A stretch of 64,000 bases of DNA from Hamiltosporidium tvaerminnensis. Taxonomy: Eukaryota; Microsporidia; Dubosqiidae. Both the position numbers and the translations under genes were made by a program. The notes under the pieces are model-generated. The model ran no database searches and was not told the origin of the DNA. It saw nothing but the letters and a program-made list of their open reading frames with translations. The first letter of the stretch is position 1; the number at the start of each line of letters is the position of its first letter. Shown piece after piece: positions 1-9,849 of the stretch. The stretch is taken from positions 496,001-560,000 of the forward strand of contig CM061252.1 of the NCBI GenBank assembly GCA_022605425.2, given 5' to 3'.

Positions 1-879
1 AGAAGAGGGTGTTATTTTAGAGGAGAGAGAGGTATTAATAGCATTAACAAGTATTTTATTACCAAGAGAGAAGTAAGTGGTAGTATTGGGGTTATTATTA
101 TTATTGTTGTTATTGTTGTTGTTATTGTCTTTGGTATATTTGTTGTTATCTCTTATGTTATTGTCTTTGGTATATTTGTTGTTATCTCTTATGTTATTGT
201 TGTTATTGTTGTTGTTATTGTTGTTATTGGTATTATTATTGTTGTTGGTATATTGGTTGTTATCTCTTATGTTATTATCCTTATAACTATCCTTATTACT
301 ATCCTTGTTGTTATCCTTGTTGTTATCCCTTATGTTATCCCTTATGTTATTATCCTTATAACTATCCTTATTACTATCCAACTTACTATCCAACTTACTA
401 CTATCCAACTTACTACCCTCCTTACTATTATCCACCTCTATCTTACTCCTGCTGTGGAGAAGTGTGGTTGTGTGTGGGTCGGTGGATATGTGGATAGAGT
501 GTGTATGTATAGTATGTTGTACATACTGTATAGCTAATTGTATAGCACTAGAAATATACGTAGGATGTACATCAGTAGTAAGTGGATATAAAACATCAAG
601 TATATATCCTGTAAGTACTACTATAGAAGTAGTACCATCTCCACAATTAGAATCTTGAGAAGTTGATAGGTTGGTGAGTAGTGGAAAGATTGGGTGTTTA
701 AATTTTAAAGATTTAAGTATTGTGGCACCATCGTTTGTTATGGTGGGTGGAGTGGTTGATATTAGTTTTGTGTGGGATGATGGACCTAGAGAGGTTGATA
801 GGTATGATGAGAGTGATGATGCTGCTTGTATGTTTGATGTTAGTATTTTTGATGTTCTGGATGATTGTTTTGTGTGCAT
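1..879 (-). CDS. CCT4: CCT/TCP-1 chaperonin subunit, probably delta; N-terminal part, runs off the left edge
   Basis: The minus-strand frame is open from an ATG at 879 to base 1 (293 codons, no stop). Group II chaperonin motifs are readable: NIQAASSLSSYLSTSLGP at about residues 16-33, TNDGATILK near 48-56, SQD then GDGTTS at 80-85 (ATP site), HPTYIS near 105, and KILVNAINTSLSSK at about 275-288. The last matches the family motif LLNxAxTSLxSK. In the cell this would be one of eight cytosolic CCT ring subunits that fold actin and tubulin. The pattern HPxxxLLxxLSxxQD before GDGTTS favours delta, but another subunit is possible. Residues about 143-262 are an Asn/Asp/Lys/Ser repeat insert that family members lack. 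The loop after SLGP reads SSHTKL where relatives have a Gly and DKM. A CCCC lies 18-21 bases upstream of the start. The C-terminal half is outside the window. Confidence 0.85.
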   Translation of the reverse strand, partial: MHTKQSSRTSKILTSNIQAASSLSSYLSTSLGPSSHTKLISTTPPTITNDGATILKSLKFKHPIFPLLTNLSTSQDSNCGDGTTSIVVLTGYILDVLYPLTTDVHPTYISSAIQLAIQYVQHTIHTHSIHISTDPHTTTLLHSRSKIEVDNSKEGSKLDSSKLDSKLDSNKDSYKDNNIRDNIRDNNKDNNKDSNKDSYKDNNIRDNNQYTNNNNNTNNNNNNNNNNNNIRDNNKYTKDNNIRDNNKYTKDNNNNNNNNNNNNPNTTTYFSLGNKILVNAINTSLSSKITPSS

Positions 880-896
880 TTTTTTTTTATTTTTAA

Positions 897-900
897 GGGG
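897..900 (-). promoter_or_regulatory. CCC-type start-associated motif of the chaperonin gene
   Basis: The minus strand reads CCCC 18-21 bases before the ATG at 879, followed by an A/T-only leader. It resembles the C-rich motif upstream of the other recognised genes here and described for microsporidia. Confidence 0.45.
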
Positions 901-971
901 TGTGGTGTGGTGAGAAATATAAAAAAGATATTTTGAGAGGAGAAATATGGAGAAGGATATTTTTAGAATGT

Positions 972-1157
972 AAAGGAATTATAGTAGTAAGGAATTATAG
1001 TAGTAAGGAATATAAAGGAATTATAGTAGTAAGGAATATAGTAGTAAGGAATATAAAGGAATATAGTAGTAAGGAATATAAAGGAATTATAGTAGTAAGG
1101 AATATAAAGGAATTATAGTAGTAAGGAATATAGTAGTAAGGAATATAAAGGAATTAA
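972..1157. repeat. Minisatellite, unit about 26 bp
   Basis: Imperfect tandem copies built from GGAATTATAGTAGTAA and GGAATATAAA blocks. It lies directly upstream of the chaperonin gene. Short plus-strand ORFs here come from the repeat. Confidence 0.85.
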
Positions 1158-1245
1158 AACAAAACTTTTAATATTTTTATTTGTAACTAATGTGTAATAA
1201 TTTTAGAGAAAATAAATTGTAGTTGTAATTACTTATATAAGAGTA

Positions 1246-1465
1246 TTTGTTATAAAGAGTCGTTATAAAAGTACCTGTTAAAAAGAGTCGTTATTATAAT
1301 AGTATTTGTTATAAGAGTATTTGTTATAGTTTTTATTATAAGAGTACCGTTATATGAGTACCTATTATAAGAATACCTATTATAAGAATACCTGTTAAAA
1401 AGAGTACCTATTAAAAAGAGTACCTGTTATATGAGTACCAAACAAAAGAGTACCTGTTATAGTTT
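1246..1465. repeat. Short tandem repeat, unit about 15-18 bp
   Basis: Degenerate copies of GTTATAAGAGTACCT-like units, with variants carrying AAAAAGAGT. Confidence 0.75.
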
Positions 1466-1626
1466 TAATACATTTAATAAAAATTCTGTTTAAATATTAA
1501 TAACGTATCTATTGTATTTGTAATGTTAATTTGAATGTAATATTATTAAAAATAAGATATAAAGATTATAAAATGTTATTTAATGTATTAATTATACTTT
1601 TAAAGTGTATTTAAATATTGTTTATA

Positions 1627-1770
1627 GGTAATAATATTTATTGTATAAAGACTATAGGAATTAGATATTAGGATTATAATTTAAGACTTGTTAGAGGTAG
1701 TAATATTTATTGTATAAAGACTATAGGAATTAGGATTATAATTTAAGACTCGTTAGAGGTAGTAATATAT
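1627..1770. repeat. Two and a part tandem copies of a unit of about 60-70 bp
   Basis: The string GGTARTAATATTTATTGTAT starts at about 1627 and again at about 1697, with the same downstream sequence. The two copies differ by a small indel. A third copy starts near 1757 and is cut short. Confidence 0.8.
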
Positions 1771-2131
1771 TGAATACAAGAGTAAATTACTTGATAAAAT
1801 TTATTCCGTGGATCTTATTATGTTTGAATTTATATAGTTTAGTTCTTTTATAATATGTATATATATTTTTAGAAGATGTGTTATACGTTATGAGTTTATA
1901 TTTCTTTATTTCTTATTTAGAGTCATTTCAGTTTAAAATTATATTTTTATAAAATTTCTTTTTAATTTAACTGTGTATATATTAAAGTAATTAAAGTTTT
2001 TATTGGAAATGAGGTTTGCAAGTCTTAATTTTTTTCGGGTAGAATTGATATAAAATTTTTAATTTAAGCATACGATTGCTATCCGTTTGTATATCTGTTG
2101 TTGTTTTTTTTAAAGCTGGTGTATTTTTTTC

Positions 2132-2305
2132 TACTGATTTTTTTAAAGATAGAAATATGAATTTTATACAGATTTTTTTAAAGATAGAGTATGAATTTTA
2201 TACAGATTTTTTTAAAGATAGAAATATGAATTTTATACAGATTTTTTTAAAGATAGAAATATGAATTTTATACAGATTTTTTTAAAGATAGAGTATGAAT
2301 ATTTA
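2132..2305. repeat. Minisatellite, unit about 32-34 bp, five copies
   Basis: Repeated TTTTTTAAAGATAG, then AAATATGAA or AGTATGAA, then TTTTATACAGA. The two variants are interspersed. No gene is visible from 2306 to 3663 apart from a tRNA-like arm near 2571. Confidence 0.85.
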
Positions 2306-2570
2306 CGACGATGTCATATATTTCTAACAAATTTATTTATAACAGATATGATCGTAATAAAAGATATGGTAAAAAATAGGGTTTTTATAAGCTAATAAGT
2401 CCAGGAGTTTAATACGATTACATATCTTTATGTTTATAATACATGTTCTTTTATTTCATAAAATTTGTTTTGAACTTTGAATTTCGAGAAATAAATACTT
2501 TATGGCATTTATAACAGATATGTAGTGTATATTTTTTAGAATTATTTATTTCATATATTATTGAAACCAA

Positions 2571-2640
2571 GGAGACTCGAACTCTCCAATGGCTGTAGCG
2601 CGGCGAAGTCAGTTAGTTATTATTGAAACGGTAAATCCAA
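2571..2640 (-). other. tRNA-like T-arm with a pol III B-box core
   Basis: The minus strand has a 5-bp stem GGAGA/TCTCC closing the loop GTTCGAG, and the string GTTCGAGTC fits the B-box core. The local base composition is GC-richer than its surroundings. I cannot fold an acceptor stem or a convincing anticodon arm around it, so it is at best a tRNA-derived remnant, perhaps of a SINE. Confidence 0.3.
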
Positions 2641-3663
2641 AAAATTAATAAGTTTTATTACTAAACTCATATTGTAAATTTTAATTTGTAATTCATAACC
2701 TTGTTATCATAAAGAAGTTAATTAGAAAAAAATACTTAAAAAGTATTATTATATTTAAAAAGAAATATTTTAAATATTACCTGTACATTCTTTCTTATTA
2801 ATATCTTGAGTCTTATAATTTCTAAAACGAATATTAAAACCCAAATTAAACCTTTTATTGCATATTTTTTTTGTTCAAGAATCTCTGTTTCATTTTATAA
2901 AAAATCGATTTCAAGTTTAATAAAACCTTTTAATAAATTTTAGGATCCAATCAGGTAAATTAAGATTTTCAATGCATTAAATCAAATAAGTACAATATAT
3001 AAATACTCTCATATATATACAAATATAAACATTTGTTTATATAAAATACGTCTCTAATGTTTTGTTATATTTACTTATTTTAAAAGACACACTATTTGTC
3101 CTTTCTTACGAAATATAAAAATTTTAAATTATCTAAATATGAAATTTGAAGGGTTTAGATAAAAAAAAGTTTAAAAGTAGGACTGTTTATGTCTTTTTTC
3201 TGAGATGGTCTTCAACCAAAACAAAGACTATTTGATATAAAAAACCGATTCATTCATGCTTTAATAATATTTAAATAATACAAATAATTTCTATAATTAG
3301 TAAAGTAATCTAATGTGACATTTTAAAGTCTTAAATCTTAATAGATCACTTAAAATATCAATTTAGTAAAAGAAACTTTACACTTTTTAAAACAACAAAT
3401 TTCTTATATTCTTGTAGTTCTTCTCTTTATACTATTATATTCTTTAATACCATATTATACTCCTCTTCTTATTAATTATAGCTAAGATAAAACTTTTGAT
3501 TATAAAAACTTTCTTTGTCTCAATTCCACCTTAATTTTACGCATAAATTTTTATTTCATTTTTTTTTTTTTACAATATAAGTAATTATTTTACAGATTTT
3601 TAAAAACATAAGAAACTAGAAATTAAAGGAATTAAAAATATTTTTAATAAGAAAATAAAAGGA

Positions 3664-3755
3664 TTTACAAAATAGAATTTATTTAATAAAATTCTGGGTT
3701 AAAATATTTTTTGCCATTTTTATAAATTTTCTTCTAACCTCTTTACAAAATAGAA
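3664..3755 (-). mobile_element. 64-bp non-LTR retrotransposon 3' tail with perfect 14-bp target duplication
   Basis: Bases 3678-3741 match the 3' end of the retrotransposon copy at 58896-59784: the string ATAAAATTCTGGGTTAAAAT, then the same T-rich run and CCATTTTTA. The insert is flanked by TTTACAAAATAGAA at 3664-3677 and 3742-3755. This is what extreme 5' truncation during target-primed reverse transcription leaves. It includes only the last codons and the 3' UTR. Confidence 0.85.
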
Positions 3756-3779
3756 ATAATTAAAGAAATAAATTATTTA

Positions 3780-4130
3780 GAACCAAAGGTGAGAACCAAA
3801 AAAAATACAAAAATGAAAAAATAATTACAAATAACAAGTAAATACAAAATAGAAACCATAAAATAACAAGTAAATACAAAGTAGAAACCATAAAATAACA
3901 AAAAAACCCACAAACAACTACAAAAAAAATATCAAATATTGGAATTACAAACCATAAAATAACAAAAAAACCACAAACAACTACAAAAAAAATATCAAAT
4001 AATACAAACAACTCCAAACAATATCAATAAAAATAAAAATACAAACAACTACAACAAAAATATCAAATATTAGAATTACAAATTATAAAATAACAAAAAA
4101 ATACAAAAAAATATCAAATAATTAATTAAA
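3780..4130. repeat. A-rich imperfect repeats downstream of TFIIA gamma
   Basis: Recurring blocks CCATAAAATAACAA, AACAACTACAAAAAAAATA and TCAAATA, repeated several times with small changes. The minus-strand ORF here is low complexity and not a gene. Confidence 0.7.
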
Positions 4131-4186
4131 AACAAAATATTTTTACAATCCTACCAAATTTTTATTTAAAAAAACAATAACTCCAT

Positions 4187-4537
4187 CTACCCAGTATCTG
4201 CCTTCCTTCTTCTTCGTCTCCCGCTATCCAACGAAGTATCAGCATCACATGCAACAATCTTAACATTTTCTGTTCTAACCAGTTCGTTATTAATAGTCAT
4301 TACAAAATTACGAGTACTAAATCGCCATACACCATCAACAAAGTTATATGACCCAACCCCTCCCTTAAAATTTACTGTACTTTGAACTGTCCTATTAAAT
4401 ACAGTCGGTATACAAGCATCAAACCTCTCTAATATTGTTTTGGCTTGTAATGGTGTTATTTGGTTTCTACTTACTTTTTCATCAATCGTATCTTGTAATG
4501 CTTTACCTATAATACTTTGTCTGTAGAATTCATACAT
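4187..4537 (-). CDS. TOA2: Transcription initiation factor TFIIA small (gamma) subunit
   Basis: The 116-residue product begins MYEFYRQSIIGKALQDTIDE. It carries the family signature along its length: YEFYRxSxIGxAL at the start, QITPxxAxxxLxxFD near residues 28-40, VNFKGGVGSYNFVDGVWRF near 56-74, and VKIVACDAD near 92-100. TFIIA gamma pairs with TFIIA alpha/beta to stabilise TBP on TATA DNA during RNA polymerase II initiation. Its size matches the usual 105-125 residues. The frame is open upstream to 4633, but I chose the ATG at 4537. It begins the conserved domain and has CCC immediately before it, while the upstream stretch is hydrophobic, lysine-rich and unlike the family. The tail ends in a basic RRRRRRK run, which is unusual. 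Confidence 0.93.
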   Translation of the reverse strand: MYEFYRQSIIGKALQDTIDEKVSRNQITPLQAKTILERFDACIPTVFNRTVQSTVNFKGGVGSYNFVDGVWRFSTRNFVMTINNELVRTENVKIVACDADTSLDSGRRRRRKADTG

Positions 4538-4540
4538 GGG
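4538..4540 (-). promoter_or_regulatory. CCC motif adjoining the TFIIA gamma start codon
   Basis: The minus strand reads AAATATCCCATG. The triplet directly adjoins the ATG and decides the start, implying a very short or absent 5' leader as is common in microsporidia. Confidence 0.6.
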
Positions 4541-4731
4541 ATATTTAAATAGAAATTTCTTTTTTTTTACAAAGTGTTTTGTAATGAAACATTGTAACAA
4601 AATTAATGATAAGGATATAAGAAGAGGGGTCAATATTAAATATAATAAAGATATGTACAGTATTTATGACGGAAAAGATATACTGTAAGAATAGATGTAA
4701 GAGAAGGTATGTATATTAGAATATAAGAATA

Positions 4732-4945
4732 GAGGGATATAGATAGTAATTAAACATAAGGATTGTATAATTGATATTATATAGAAAAATTTGATTATAA
4801 GAATAGAGAGATATAGATAGTAATTAAGATAAGGATTACATGATAGATAGCAGATATAGAAAAATTAAATTTCAAGATCAGAGAGATATAGATAGTAATT
4901 AAGAGAATGATTACATGATAGATAGGATATAGAAAGAGAAATATC
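4732..4945. repeat. Three tandem copies of a unit of about 70 bp
   Basis: Each copy begins AGAGRGATATAGATAGTAAT and continues with GGATTACATGATAGAT-like sequence and TATAGAAA. The array lies upstream of TFIIA gamma. From 4946 to 6250 I see no gene. Confidence 0.8.
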
Positions 4946-6269
4946 CCGATTACCGATTTAGAGTTATCACTCCATATTTACTAAAATAATTAATTTTTTA
5001 AAAAATGGTTTTGTACAGAATATACTTTACTAATTGATATAAATATTAAAGGTATAGTTTATAGAATTACGTTAACAATAATTTCTGTTTAATTTATACT
5101 TTTAAATAACTATATGTAAGTTAAATGAAATACATTTGTATTCTAAAGTCTAAAACTTTTTTAAAAATAAAAAAGAAAAAAAATTAAGATGAGTAAGTTA
5201 TATCACCTTAAACGTTTATAGAAATAATGAGAGTAATTTATAGACAATCTAAATAAATGTAATTTAATTAAATAAAATATACTTTTTGTTTTATATCTGT
5301 ATTACTTGAATGAATGAAAATACTGGAAAGTAAATTAAATTTTGTGTTTAAATATATTCAGATCCTTCTTAGTAACAATTATAAGTTGTTATAAGGAATT
5401 ATACTGCTAGTAATATAAATACTATAATATGCTACGATGGAAGATTTATAATGATTGTATTGTGTGTATGCATATTGTGTTAGAGAAATAATAAAGAAGT
5501 AGTATTGGCAGTTTATAAACAGGTAAGTTTAATTGTACATATTGTAATGAAAATTGTAATTTTGTATGAGATAATCAGTTTATAAATACAAATTCACTAA
5601 AAAAAATACAGAAAAAATCAGTATAAATACTAATATGGAAATATAATTCTTTTACCATACAATGATAATTAGAAAAAAGATTTGATTATAAATACAGATG
5701 AGGAAAGGATTGTTTTAAGCAATACACTGATAATTATAAGAAAATATTTGAAGTTAGAATTACTTAATGTTACAATGTTCGTTTAAAAGTGAAAGATCAT
5801 GATTATAGGGCAAAGAATGTTTGCATTTTTAACCTTTTTTTGCAACTGACGAATCATTTTCCGAGAAATGAAACAAATATAATAGATTTGTTGTAAGGAG
5901 TATATGAATTAAATTAAAATTACAGAAAAATATTCTTCGAGACGCAAAAAGTATTTTTTTTTAGGAAAATTAAAAATGGTTAAGAGAATGAATTAAATAT
6001 AAGCAATTTTTAATATGTTTAATTTGTTACATAGTAGAGATGAAAATTAAAAATTGGTCAGAATATAAAATTTATATGTATTGTACCTAAGCGATTAAAT
6101 AATTACTAAAGATTCCTGGGGCCTTACAAAGGCATGTAAATCTCTCACATTAAGTTTCTATTTCAACAGACTAGTTTACAATAGTATGACACAAGAATAT
6201 ATTTAATTAGAAAAACTAGATTTTTCTCTAACCAATTTTCTAGCTTATATTGTTTTTTCACACTTTATG

Positions 6270-9234
6270 TATTTTATTCTGCCTCTTGTACTACCCTTTT
6301 TTCTTCTTCTAAATTCGACTCTTCGCTTATGTTTATTATCAGTCCATCTAATGTAGTCACTCCTTTCGAAATAAGGCGTGGAATATTTTTTGTTTTAATT
6401 TCATATACACCATCTTCGTCATTCTCCGTTCATTTAAAGAGAGTGTTAGTTCCTTCGCATGCGGCTGTCTTAATAACACACATTGACGCACTTTTCCAGC
6501 TCTCTTCCGTATTTGGTCCTAACTCAAGTACTCTTCGTCCATCAAAAAAAATCTATTCGAATTTGTTCTTGAGTAGTATGTATTTTTTCCTCTACATTAA
6601 TAAGTATTTCCAGTATTTTGAGATATAACTTATGGTATTTCGTAACAATATGATCAAAAGCCATTACATAGAGATTATCTCACCAATACACTTTAAATAA
6701 GACCAACTCATCTACTTGCAGGTCATACTTCTAAGTTTTGCTGTTTAAACTATTTGAAGTAAATATTAGAAATTGATTCTTAATTAAATTAGTGCAATGC
6801 TGTTTTTACTCTTATATAGAATAAATATGTCAGGTATATTGTTTCGAATCTTACAATCGGTTGTATTCCGAGGTTCAATCTTATCTCTAGATGCTGTTTT
6901 TATGTGCTTCTTGAACTAAGTTACTTCTAATTCGTTTTCAAGGGTTGAGATAAAATTTATTTAGAAGAGGGAGTATAGAAGTGTAATCTATTCCTAAGGC
7001 GTCTAAAAACGACAGGAATTTCATTTTATTCCATCATCTCCGTAAAAGAGCTACCGTGTTCCTAGAAAAATTGCAGTGTTAGCACTACCTTCGGCACTCC
7101 ACATAAATTTCTATCCTAGATATAGTAGATAACTATTTTATCCAATATCCCAATATTCCTTTTCTTAAGCCATATTTAATGTTCACTAACACTGAAGAAC
7201 ACGGTTTTTCTTCAATTATATAATGCCATATAGGGTTTGCGTTATTCTATTTGTTATATAATTTTGGTAAGTTAAGCTTTCTCTAACATTTCTTTGGAAT
7301 TCTTCTTCCAGCTCAGTTTTACTTTTAAAAAGCCTTTTATTAATTTAAGGCTTGTTGAACTAGTATTTTTCTCTTTAGAGTAGCTAATCGTCTAGTAGAT
7401 ATTTCTTTACTTGTTTCAAGACAATCCATAAGTTTTAGAAGCATATTTTTGGATTTCAATTCAATCACTGTAAACCTCTTCCAAGTTCTGTTCTAAAAAA
7501 GCAAAACCACTCTTTACATGCTGGGTGAAGATGTATGTTATTCTTTACCAACCCGCGCACACTGAATCATCTAGCTTACAGAAGTCAGCCGGTTCAAGTC
7601 GATGTATTTCTATACAATGTATATCAAAGATATTGCCTGTTGCTTAAGTGCTGAAATTTATTTCCTGCGTTTAATATAGTGCGATAAAGTCTTTGTGCTC
7701 TTATTATGAGTTTGCTTTGTATTTCTTCAGACGAGCTACGTGTCGGAATACTTCTGATATGTTCTATTATCCTCGAATATTTATAAACACCAACACCTTC
7801 TAAAAGCGTATCATTCCCTTTGCCACGCGTATATTTTATGACCGACTTTTCTTTGTTTCTTTCTAAGCCAGTTATTCCTAAAAATTCATTCGCCTGACTT
7901 GTCCTGATTCCTATTGTTAGTGGTTTGTTGCAAGCAGCTTAACATCATCAATGAACAAGAGATAATTGGTATTGTAAGTGCCTGACTTACATGTATTGTC
8001 ACTTTTGTTATTTATCATCGAGTTTGTGGCTCAGCGTTTCCATAGACAACACAAACAACAATAATAAAAAACGCTTCTTGTAAATTCTTCTTTCAATCTT
8101 ATAGCTCATGATTTTTTCTTGCGATTTTGATTATCAATACTTTATTTTTAATTATTACACTATTAATGTTAGAATCTAATCAGGTAAATTAAGGTCTTTA
8201 TGCATTTCAAATGAGCTTGATCTTGAATAATTTAATTTTATAAAATAAATCTACGTCGACTTCAGACTTTTTCATACTCTTATTTATGTGAAAATTGAGT
8301 AATGACTGCCTTTTTGCTCCTTGCATACTTCATACGGCCTCTAAACAGTTCTTTGAAAGCAAACCTGCCTTTCTACTTCAAGTTGAACGAATCTCGTCGC
8401 ACAATTTTTTGTTAATCTATAGAGGTTGGACATACAAGTAAAAGGCCCGAGCCAAAACCATTTACAGTATTCTTTTCGGAATCAAATAATTAGGCCGGTA
8501 ATAGAACTAATTAGCGTAAAATGTACACTCTAAACATATAACCTTCATTATATCAAAAAAATATTTGTGAAGGGTTGTTAGTTTTTTGATCAATAAATTG
8601 CAAATACTATCGATTCTAGCAGCTTTTCAATTGGCAAGCCAATTAATCATATTTACAAATTCATCAAGTTAGAAAACACGATCTGATGATCATCTAATAC
8701 AAAGAGAATCAAATAATGATCATACCTGACGTATATTTATTTTTGTTCCACATTGTAGGCCAAAAACTCACAATTTCATCACGAATAAAAAAAGCTCGAA
8801 TTCAATTCGCACAGATAACCCTCAATAAAATGGTATTCAGAACAGCTCAAACATACGATCCTCTCTCCTGAATTGCTTCCTACTTTCATACATCGTAATT
8901 TTTTTCACGTAACTCACAAATACTCATTCCTCTTGACTAAAGCCTCGCGACGATCATTTACACCGCTAAAGTATAAGTTAAAATATCGAATGATATTACT
9001 GAACCATTTGTTACTAATGTGGAAAACTTTTCTTTGCTAAGAGTCTTCACGAGAAGTTCTTTGAAAGTAGTAAGATATAAATTTTACCTCCTATGTTTTT
9101 GTTCTAAGCGGATCTAGGCTTTTTTATATGCGTTTCCCGTCATAGCATACTCGTGCTGCGTCCTTAATGATTTAATTACATGAGACCCTACATATTCTCT
9201 GGCTACTCGATTAATGAGGTCTAGAAATTTATTG
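6270..9234 (-). pseudogene. Decayed non-LTR retrotransposon with RT and restriction-like endonuclease relics
   Basis: The part at 6280-7110 aligns with the better-preserved copy at 58930-59784 (endonuclease and zinc-knuckle region), including the stretch around the CxxC motif at 7060-7110. Further upstream on the minus strand, LLLFVLSMETLSHKLDDK is readable at about 8011-8070 and FIDDVKLLA at 7929-7955. These are the LFxLxM and YxDD-type reverse transcriptase motifs. A coherent 39-codon stretch lies at 9116-9234 (NKFLDLINRVAREYVGSHVI and onward). Frames change repeatedly and stops are common, so the element is dead. Such elements insert by target-primed reverse transcription. The plus-strand ORF at 6329-6628 is its antisense shadow. 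The 5' end is uncertain and may extend towards 9.85 kb. Confidence 0.75.
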
Positions 9235-9849
9235 TTACCGATTCAGTTAAATTCTTTCTACTTCAGACCACCACTTTCTGAATTACCTATTTCCTAGATT
9301 TCTTTGATTTAAAGTAAAATTTATCTTTCAGGTTTGTATACAAAGTGTTATCGTCAAGAGGCATGTATTATTGAGTAAGAAGCGAATACATGTCGTTATT
9401 CATTCTCTTCACAGTTTACGTCTCTTCCCGCCTCATTTTTACCAAGTTTTTTTTAGGAAATTCAGTTAAGCATCGGTCGAATTTCTACTTATCTTATATA
9501 AAGCACCCTTCAGTAATTTTGTCGCATGCTTTCAAACCTTATTCCAAAAATGAAATTCATGTGAATTCTTATGAACCGGCTACTACTTAATCTAGTATTG
9601 TCCGCAGTGCCATAAACCGGTTACATTCGGAAATGGTACAGAACAAGGATTTGTGATGCCGCAATATAAATTACACGCAAATACTTTAATCGGAATTGAA
9701 AGTGACGTACTGGGTGAGTGTTTGATGCCAAGCCCCTATTTTCCGTGTTATGTCATCCTTGGCTTCATCGTGTATGTGCTATTTTTGTGCAAAAATAGAA
9801 AGGTAGACAATTTTCTAGTAAGGTTTTCTTACTGTTTTGCGCTATTTTA

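Noticed and set aside
77-537. Plus-strand ORFs rich in Leu, Ile and Val
   Set aside because: They are the antisense of the Asn-rich insert in the chaperonin gene on the minus strand.
4538-4633. N-terminal extension of the TFIIA gamma frame
   Set aside because: It is hydrophobic and lysine-rich, absent from the family, and the CCC-ATG context marks the internal start at 4537.
6329-6628. Plus-strand ORF of 99 codons
   Set aside because: Antisense shadow of the retrotransposon endonuclease tail; the same shadow occurs at 58934-59254.
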